Part shown: one piece after another, positions 6,343 to 11,018 of the stretch
How the letters are laid out: every line of letters begins with the position of its first letter
Numbering within the stretch: position 1 is the stretch's first letter
Source: an uncultured Coriobacteriaceae bacterium
GTDB taxonomy: Bacteria; Actinomycetota; Coriobacteriia; Coriobacteriales; Eggerthellaceae
Direction: 5' to 3'
NCBI GenBank assembly: GCA_900550055.1
Contig: URQU01000053.1
Coordinates: 1 to 11,018, forward strand
DNA length: 11,018 nucleotides
Program-made: the position numbers and the translations under genes
The notes under the pieces: generated by a model
What the model saw: the letters and a program-made list of their open reading frames with translations, nothing else
Databases searched by the model: none
Told to the model about the DNA's origin: nothing

Positions 6343-7911
6343 CTACTCCGTACCCTCGGCTGCGGCTTGGAGCTGCTGGCAGAAGGAGGCGTACCATTGC
6401 TCGAATGCGGCATCGCCCACGTACGGCTCAAGTGCCTCGGTGCGTGACTGGCCGGCGGCCATGGCTGCCTGAACTGCCGCTTTGTTGGCGGTTGCCTTAT
6501 CGTTGAGCGAGTGGTCGAGCACCTTGCGCGCGGCATAGGCGTTGTCGAAGCTCTTAAGCGAGTACAGCTCCACATCATCGAAGGAGTCCATGGCCATGGC
6601 GATGCAGTCGCGGGTCTTAGGGCTCACGGAGAGGTTTTCGTCTCGAATCGCGCTATCGAGCTCGTCTATGTTGTTCGCGTCGGTTCGCACGGGCAGGTAC
6701 GACGACGTCGCCGCGAAGCGCAGGTTGTTCTGCTTCTCCGTGAACCATTTCAGGAACTCGCAGGAAGCGTATTCGTGCTGCTCGTCGGATTTCGCCACCG
6801 CCATGCCGGCTCCCTGCTGAGGGGCCACGGCGTTTCCGCCCTCGAAGGCGGGCGGCATGATGATGCGATAGGCGATCTCGTGCGTCCCGTTATCGTCGAC
6901 CACCCGGTCGGGGAAGTACGCCGCCGATGCGGTGGAACCCGTGTAGCAGATGATGTCGCCCGTCTTCACGTCGTCGGAGCGGAACTTGCCCACGGCGTCG
7001 AAATAGCCGCTGACGTAGGGGACGTAGTAGTTGTCCCACAGGCGGCGGATTTTTTCCTTATCTGCGTTGACCTGGGCTTTGCCATCGGCATCGGGTGCGA
7101 GCAGGTCGACGCCCATCTGCCTCATGCCGATGATGAAGTAGTTGGACAGGGAATCGCGGCCGTAGAACGCCTTGCCGTCGTCGGGGACGTCGGGCGTCAG
7201 CGCATCGGTGTATTCGTAATAGCGCTTCGCGGTGGCGGCGATGCCCTCCTGCGTTGCCAGGTCGTCGATGGTGGCGCCGGCGGCCTGGGCGAACGGCTCC
7301 CAGTCCGTCTCGTCGAGCATGGTCACCTCGGTGGATTTCGCCACCGGTAGCAGGTACAGGGAATCGTCGCCTTCGAAGCGGCCCTCGTCAAGGTAGTCGG
7401 GCACATAGTTGGATAGCTCATCGGGCGTGAAGTAGTCCGTCAGATCGACGAGCTTGCCCTGCTGCTGCACGTTATAGGCCGTGTCGGCGTATGAGGAGAA
7501 CACGTTGGGCATCTCCTCGGCACCCACTTCGCTCGCCGACGAGTTCGAGATGGCTTTCTCCAGCTCGGGAACCGACCCCTGGGTCTTGCTTTTCACGTAG
7601 ATGCCTTCTTCCTTGCCCACGGTGGAGTTGAACTCGGACACCAGGCTGTCGAAGGATGCCTGCTGGGCCCCGTTGTAGTAATCCCAGACGGTGATGGTGG
7701 TGGGGTTGCTCGGGTCCAGCGTGACGGCGGTCTTTCCGCTATCGCCGGCGCAGCCGGCGGAAAGCGCGGCGGCCAGCACGCCGGTAAGGGCGAACGCGGC
7801 AAGCACGGCTTTCCGGGGGCGGGCGCGGTGCGCGCGGCGGCTACGACGGCTGCCGCGCGCACCGCTTTCCTGACTAACGCCTGCTGCGAGGTGGTTGGTG
7901 CGCATATGCAT
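6343..7911 (-). CDS. Extracellular solute-binding lipoprotein (family 1 / sugar type)
   Basis: The 522-residue protein starts with a long Arg-rich n-region, a hydrophobic stretch (AVLAAFALTGVLAAAL) and the lipobox-like ALSAGC, with Cys54 as the lipidation site; Ser rather than Leu at -3 is slightly non-canonical. The mature protein begins TITVWDYYNGAQQASFDSLVSEFN, typical of family 1 ABC solute-binding proteins. It retains the usual GMAVAKS, CEFLKWFTEKQNNLRFA and SYLPVR blocks of the two-lobed fold. The ATG at 7911 has AGGAGG 8 bases upstream. The gene is first in an operon with the sensor gene. No permease or ATPase genes lie in the window, so it may use a remote transporter or present its ligand to the sensor's periplasmic domain. 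The ligand cannot be told from sequence. Confidence 0.85.
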   Translation of the reverse strand: MHMRTNHLAAGVSQESGARGSRRSRRAHRARPRKAVLAAFALTGVLAAALSAGCAGDSGKTAVTLDPSNPTTITVWDYYNGAQQASFDSLVSEFNSTVGKEEGIYVKSKTQGSVPELEKAISNSSASEVGAEEMPNVFSSYADTAYNVQQQGKLVDLTDYFTPDELSNYVPDYLDEGRFEGDDSLYLLPVAKSTEVTMLDETDWEPFAQAAGATIDDLATQEGIAATAKRYYEYTDALTPDVPDDGKAFYGRDSLSNYFIIGMRQMGVDLLAPDADGKAQVNADKEKIRRLWDNYYVPYVSGYFDAVGKFRSDDVKTGDIICYTGSTASAAYFPDRVVDDNGTHEIAYRIIMPPAFEGGNAVAPQQGAGMAVAKSDEQHEYASCEFLKWFTEKQNNLRFAATSSYLPVRTDANNIDELDSAIRDENLSVSPKTRDCIAMAMDSFDDVELYSLKSFDNAYAARKVLDHSLNDKATANKAAVQAAMAAGQSRTEALEPYVGDAAFEQWYASFCQQLQAAAEGTE

Positions 7912-7944
7912 GCTGGATTCCTCCTAGCGTTCAACCGGCGTGGT

Positions 7945-8478
7945 TTAGGCGCCGGTCGAAGGTTCCGTATCGGTTGGGCGCGCTCCTGCGGCCTCGGTGG
8001 CCGGGCGGGTGGCGGCGCCATCGCTTGCGTTGTCGCCCGGGTTGTCGCCGCTATCATCGGCGAAGTCGGCGCCCGTGGCGTCGGCCCCGTAGGTTTTGTC
8101 AGTGGGGCACCAAGTCCCATCATACCCGTTAATGCCGGCGGAGTCGGCGATTCGTCCTGCTTCGCCCGCGGATTTTACGTTCGCGGTGGCATCCGGCTCG
8201 CTTGTCGGCGCCGCGGCGGGGTCTTCCGTGTCCACGGTATCGTCGACGACCACGGTGGACGGCGGCTCGACAGTTCGTCGGTGCGTTGCCGGTCGTCGAG
8301 CAGGCGCTCGGGCTCGGCGCTGTGGTCGCGGGCGAGCTCGATGATGCCCTTGATGGCGCGCCGAGGGTGCCGCGTGTTGATCGAGGATCGCGGTGCCGCC
8401 GCGTCATCCGGCGTGCAACTGCGCTGATGCTGTCGGGTTCGCCCGCTTCGCCGGCGGGTCGTTTACAATGGGCGGCAT
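7945..8478 (-). pseudogene. Frame-disrupted coding remnant upstream of the solute-binding protein gene
   Basis: Three successive minus-strand segments show high G/C at third positions but in different frames. The first is a possible start MPPIVNDPPAKRANP (from 8478) that stops near 8404. The second covers about 8400-8275 and reads RRAIKGIIELARDHSAEPERLL in another frame. The third, from about 8265 to the stop at 7945, reads VVVDDTVDTEDPAAAP and later GYDGTWCPTDKTYG, ending in an acidic, Ala/Asp-rich tail. No single frame spans the region. This suggests a decayed gene or uncorrected frameshifts. The last segment ends 33 bp before the lipoprotein gene, so it could have led that operon. I do not recognise the family. 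A short intact gene starting at the GTG at 8253 (102 residues) is the alternative. Confidence 0.4.
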
Positions 8479-8658
8479 ATGCAGGAAAGCCTGGTTGAAG
8501 GGCGGCCGCGTGCCCGTGCCGCATCGGACGGAGGCCGGCCGCGCGGGACGGATGCCCTCCGCGCGGGACGGATGCCCTCCGCGCGAGGCGGATGCCCGCG
8601 CCGCGCCCGATCGCGTCCGCGCAACCGGGGAGAAACCGCTAGAAGCGAAGGAAACCTT
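8464..8658 (+). promoter_or_regulatory. Candidate -10 element and long GC-rich leader of the mutase gene
   Basis: TACAAT at 8464-8469 is a good -10 hexamer, but no convincing -35 is seen at 16-18 bp. A start there would give a leader of about 185 nt containing the 20-bp tandem repeat at 8541-8600 and ending in AAGGA 7 bases before the ATG. The reading frame is open back to 8479, but that extension is Arg/Ala-rich repeat sequence without family similarity, so I treat it as untranslated. Confidence 0.3.
8541..8600. repeat. 20-bp tandem repeat in the mutase leader
   Basis: The unit GCGCGGGACGGATGCCCTCC occurs exactly at 8541-8560 and 8561-8580, and in diverged form at 8581-8600. The 20 bp before (8521-8540) are a still weaker relative. 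The GC-rich unit, with GGAT/ATCC-like halves, can fold on itself. Confidence 0.8.
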
Positions 8659-10374
8659 ATGAGCGATATCGATGTGCGCGCCGAGCTTGCGCATTGGATT
8701 GAGAACGTGCAGGACGCCGATCTGGCGGCCGAGCTGGCCGACATGCAGGCGAAGGCCGACGCCGGCGACGACGCCGCGATGACCGACGCCTTCTTCCAGA
8801 ACCTGTCGTTCGGCACCGCGGGTCTGCGCGGCGTTTTGGGCGCCGGCACGAACCGCATGAACATCTACACGGTGGGCCGCGCCACGCAGGGCTTCGCCGA
8901 TTACCTGAACGCGAACTTCGACAACCCCTCGGTCGCAATCGCCCGCGACAGCCGCAACAACGGCGAGCTGTTCGTGCGCACCACCGCCGCCATCATGGCC
9001 GCCAACGGCGTGACGGCATACGTGTACCCGCGCATCTCCCCGGTCCCCACGCTTTCGTGGGCCGTGCGCGACCTGGGCTGCTCGGGCGGTATCTGCATGA
9101 CGGCCAGCCACAACCCTGCGCCGTACAACGGCTACAAGGCTTACGGCCCCGACGGCTGCCAGATCACCAGCCAGGCCGCCGCCGCCATCTCCGCGGCCAT
9201 CGCCGAAACCGACGCGTTCGCCGGCGTGAAGTCCATGGATTTCGACGAGGCCGTGGCGTCGGGCAAGGTCAAGTGGATCGAAGACGCCGTGCTCGAGCGC
9301 TACTACGACGCGGTGCTGGCGCAGTCGGTGAACAACCTGTCCGACGAGCAGATCGCCGCCGCGCCGCTGAAGCTGGTGTACACGCCGCTCAACGGCACGG
9401 GCCTGGTTCCCGTTACCACGGTGCTCGCGCGCGCGGGCGTCTCCGACGTCACCGTGGTGCCCGAGCAGGAGCAGCCCGACGGCAACTTCCCCACGTGCCC
9501 GTACCCCAACCCCGAGATCCGCGAAGCCATGCAGAAGGGCATCGACCTGTGCGAGCAGGTGCATCCCGACCTGCTGCTGGCCACCGACCCCGACGCCGAC
9601 CGCGTGGGCATCGCCGTCAAGTGCAAGGACGGCAGCTATGAGCTGCTCTCCGGCAATGAGGTCGGCGTTCTGCTGCTTGACTACATCTGCGCAGGCCGCA
9701 TCGAGCAGGGCACGATGCCCAAGAACCCCGTCATGTGCAAATCCATCGTCTCGACCCCGCTGGCTGACAAGGTCGCTGAGCATTACGGCGTCGAGTGCCG
9801 CAATGTGCTGACCGGCTTCAAGTGGATCGGCGACCAGATCGCCAAGCTGGAGGCTGACGGCGAGGCTGACCGCTTCATCTTCGGCTTTGAGGAAAGCTAC
9901 GGCTATCTGGCCGGCCCCTATGTCCGCGATAAGGACGCTATCATCGGCTCGATGCTGATCTGTGAGATGGCCGCCTACTACCGCGCCAAGGGCTCCTCCA
10001 TCAAGGAAGAGCTGGAGCGTATCTACACCGAATATGGCCGCTACCTGAACAAGGTGGACAGCTTTGAGTTCCCGGGCCTGTCCGGCATGGATAAGATGGC
10101 CGACATCATGCAGAACCTGCGCGACAACCCGCCGAAGGACTTTGCCGGTGACAAGGTCGTTAAGGTCGTGGACTACAAGAAGTCCGAGGAGACCGGCCTG
10201 CCCGCCGCCAACGTCCTGATTTACACGCTGGAAAGCGGTGCCACGGTCGTCGTGCGTCCCTCCGGCACCGAGCCGAAGATCAAGACCTACTTCACCACCA
10301 AGGGCAAGGACCTCGCCGAGGCCGAAGCCCAGAAGGAAAAGCTGGCCGAGGCCTGCAAGCCGCTGCTGGCGTAA
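8659..10374 (+). CDS. Phosphoglucomutase / phosphomannomutase (alpha-D-phosphohexomutase, PgcA-like)
   Basis: The 571-residue enzyme interconverts hexose 1- and 6-phosphates in the cytoplasm, feeding cell-envelope sugar nucleotide and glycogen synthesis. All family signatures are present: FGTAGLRG (51-58), the catalytic serine loop TASHNP (Ser150), the metal-binding TDPDADR (309-315), the sugar-binding FEESYGY (410-416) and the phosphate-binding RPSGTEPK (533-540). Length matches the long PgcA-like branch. The ATG at 8659 has AAGGA 7 bases upstream. The 5' half uses GCG for Ala about fifteen times and TTC for every Phe. After about 9600-9760 GCG almost vanishes, GCT appears five times and TTT appears, so the gene looks like a fusion of two homologues from different genomes. 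The frame is intact across the switch. It could be a functional hybrid or an assembly artefact. Confidence 0.93.
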   Translation: MSDIDVRAELAHWIENVQDADLAAELADMQAKADAGDDAAMTDAFFQNLSFGTAGLRGVLGAGTNRMNIYTVGRATQGFADYLNANFDNPSVAIARDSRNNGELFVRTTAAIMAANGVTAYVYPRISPVPTLSWAVRDLGCSGGICMTASHNPAPYNGYKAYGPDGCQITSQAAAAISAAIAETDAFAGVKSMDFDEAVASGKVKWIEDAVLERYYDAVLAQSVNNLSDEQIAAAPLKLVYTPLNGTGLVPVTTVLARAGVSDVTVVPEQEQPDGNFPTCPYPNPEIREAMQKGIDLCEQVHPDLLLATDPDADRVGIAVKCKDGSYELLSGNEVGVLLLDYICAGRIEQGTMPKNPVMCKSIVSTPLADKVAEHYGVECRNVLTGFKWIGDQIAKLEADGEADRFIFGFEESYGYLAGPYVRDKDAIIGSMLICEMAAYYRAKGSSIKEELERIYTEYGRYLNKVDSFEFPGLSGMDKMADIMQNLRDNPPKDFAGDKVVKVVDYKKSEETGLPAANVLIYTLESGATVVVRPSGTEPKIKTYFTTKGKDLAEAEAQKEKLAEACKPLLA

Positions 10375-10395
10375 AATTTAGCATAGCATAAGCAA

Positions 10396-10437
10396 ACGCA
10401 CCGTGTCCGCTTTTGGATGCGGTGCGTCTTTTTGTTT
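10396..10437 (+). terminator. Rho-independent terminator of the mutase gene
   Basis: ACGCACCG and CGGTGCGT form the outer stem, two U-G wobbles and TCC/GGA continue it to 13 pairs around GCTTTT, and CTTTTTGTTT follows. It begins 22 bp after the stop codon and is a textbook intrinsic terminator. Confidence 0.9.
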
Positions 10438-10456
10438 ATCCTGACGGCAAACGGGA

Positions 10457-10601
10457 AAAGCCCCTCCGGTCATCGCTGGCGCTCGACCACCTCCCCAGAA
10501 TGGGGAGGCATCCTCGCGGGCACTGCCCGCGTAAAAAGGCGCCCCTTTCAGGGGAGCTGGCCGAGCTTGCGAGGCCTGAGGGGCTTTGGCGGCTCTCCGC
10601 C
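10457..10601. repeat. Multi-hairpin intergenic repeat of Oscillospiraceae type
   Basis: The outer arms AAAGCCCCTC (10457-10466) and GAGGGGCTTT (10578-10587) are exact reverse complements. They enclose further hairpins: CCTCCCC/GGGGAGG (10490-10508), CGCGGGC/GCCCGCG (10515-10531) and CCCCT/AGGGG (10542-10554). GGCGG/CCGCC (10588-10601) follows outside. From memory, elements of this form are scattered between genes of Faecalibacterium and relatives; I could not search to confirm. It does not resemble anything in the left part of the window. Confidence 0.65.
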
Positions 10602-10651
10602 ACCGCGCACTTTCCCTAAAAACTCCCCGCAAAATTCGTCGCCTACGCTAC

Positions 10652-10704
10652 TTGATAATGAAATTCTACACTTGTAGAATAAAACTATCCTCTACATCTG
10701 TAGA
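10652..10704 (+). promoter_or_regulatory. Strong promoter overlapped by two TACANNTGTA operators
   Basis: TTGATA (10652-10657) and TAGAAT (10675-10680) are separated by exactly 17 bp, a strong sigma-A type promoter. The perfect 18-bp palindrome ATTCTACA-CT-TGTAGAAT (10663-10680) covers the spacer and the -10. A second dyad, TCTACA-TC-TGTAGA (10691-10704), lies 26 bp downstream at the start of the transcript. Both contain TACANNTGTA, the box bound by BlaI/MecI/CopY-family winged-helix repressors, so repression of the downstream gene is likely. The repressor gene is not in the window. Confidence 0.75.
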
Positions 10705-10723
10705 ATAAAAAGGGGGCTTACCT

Positions 10724-11018
10724 GTGTATCAAGCTGTTTTTATCGCCTACTTAACACAAGGCCTGCTGCTCGGTCTGGCCGCGCTGGTGCTGCTGGCTGC
10801 CGCGCTCAGGCTGCAAAAGCGGTACGGCCCGCAGTGTTTCTGCCGGCTGTGGACCAAACTGGCTGTGCTGGCCCTGACCGTCTGCTGCGCGGGCGGTATG
10901 GTGGCCTGCAAGACGGTGGAACCGCTCCCGGAGGAACCAACAACCGCCGTGTCGGCACCGTCCGAAACGGACACCCCCGTTGTGACACCGGAGCCGCCGC
11001 CTGTTTCGATGGAGGCGG
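10724..11018 (+). CDS. Membrane protein, N-terminal part, runs off the right edge
   Basis: A GTG start at 10724 with AGGGGG about 8 bases upstream opens a frame of 98 codons to the window end. The protein has a first hydrophobic helix at about 5-28 (VFIAYLTQGLLLGLAALVLLAAAL), a short basic loop, a second helix at 43-61 ending in GMVACK, and then a Pro/Thr/Glu-rich segment. BlaI/MecI-type operators control the promoter, and such operators often precede M56/BlaR1-like sensor peptidase operons; the first helix and loop are loosely compatible with that. The Pro-rich segment and the lipobox-like MVAC are not typical of BlaR1, so the assignment is only a suggestion. Codon use resembles the end of the mutase gene. 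Confidence 0.5.
   Translation, partial: MYQAVFIAYLTQGLLLGLAALVLLAAALRLQKRYGPQCFCRLWTKLAVLALTVCCAGGMVACKTVEPLPEEPTTAVSAPSETDTPVVTPEPPPVSMEA

Noticed and set aside
4699..6447. 582-codon plus-strand open frame
   Set aside because: It is antisense to the sensor gene, whose domains are clear. Its Val/Gly/Asp/Arg-rich translation is the usual shadow of high-GC coding DNA, with no family features.
6511..7350. 279-codon plus-strand open frame
   Set aside because: It is antisense to the solute-binding lipoprotein and is a composition artefact.
8404..9783. 459-codon minus-strand open frame
   Set aside because: It lies opposite the mutase gene, which has all catalytic motifs. The translation is rich in Val/Gly/His/Arg with no recognisable domain.

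Overview
The window reads as two unrelated genomic backgrounds joined inside one gene. From the left edge to about 9600 it is high-GC DNA with strong G/C preference at third codon positions. It carries an Rpn-type nuclease with a heptad-repeat tail, a solute-binding lipoprotein paired with a degenerate GGDEF sensor, and a phosphosugar mutase. I read this as a gut actinobacterium of the Eggerthellaceae type (Eggerthella, Gordonibacter, Adlercreutzia, Slackia); this is inference from family content and composition, not from a search. From about 9600-9760 to the right edge the codon use changes, and the DNA after the mutase (multi-hairpin repeat, AT-rich promoter with TACANNTGTA operators, partial membrane protein) looks like an Oscillospiraceae/Ruminococcaceae-type Firmicute. 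Either the contig is chimeric or recombination occurred through the conserved active-site part of the mutase gene.

Region 1 (1-3700) is accessory DNA with four short DNA-metabolism genes, each in its own transcription unit. They are a PD-(D/E)XK Rpn-family nuclease (+), a stand-alone DnaB N-terminal domain fused to a zinc ribbon with no helicase ATPase domain (-), an HNH endonuclease with a C-terminal membrane helix (+), and a single-stranded DNA-binding protein with an acidic tail (-). Three related copies of a roughly 22-bp palindrome (core AACGCTGCCA...TGGCAGCGTT) lie among them, and two copies with a shared 21-bp flank bracket the HNH gene. It looks like a plasmid-, phage- or island-derived replication/recombination module.

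Region 2 (3895-7911, all -) is a two-gene operon: an extracellular solute-binding lipoprotein followed after 6 bases by an 813-residue membrane sensor (periplasmic dCache-like domain, PAS, GGDEF-like domain without the GGDEF motif, abrupt C-terminus). No permease or ATPase genes are present, so the binding protein may serve the sensor rather than a transporter.

Region 3 (7945-8658) holds the frame-disrupted remains of a coding region on the minus strand, then a GC-rich leader with a 20-bp tandem repeat ahead of the mutase.

Region 4 (8659-11018) is the phosphoglucomutase/phosphomannomutase gene with its internal composition switch, a strong terminator, a palindromic intergenic repeat, and a BlaI/CopY-type controlled promoter driving a membrane protein that runs off the window.
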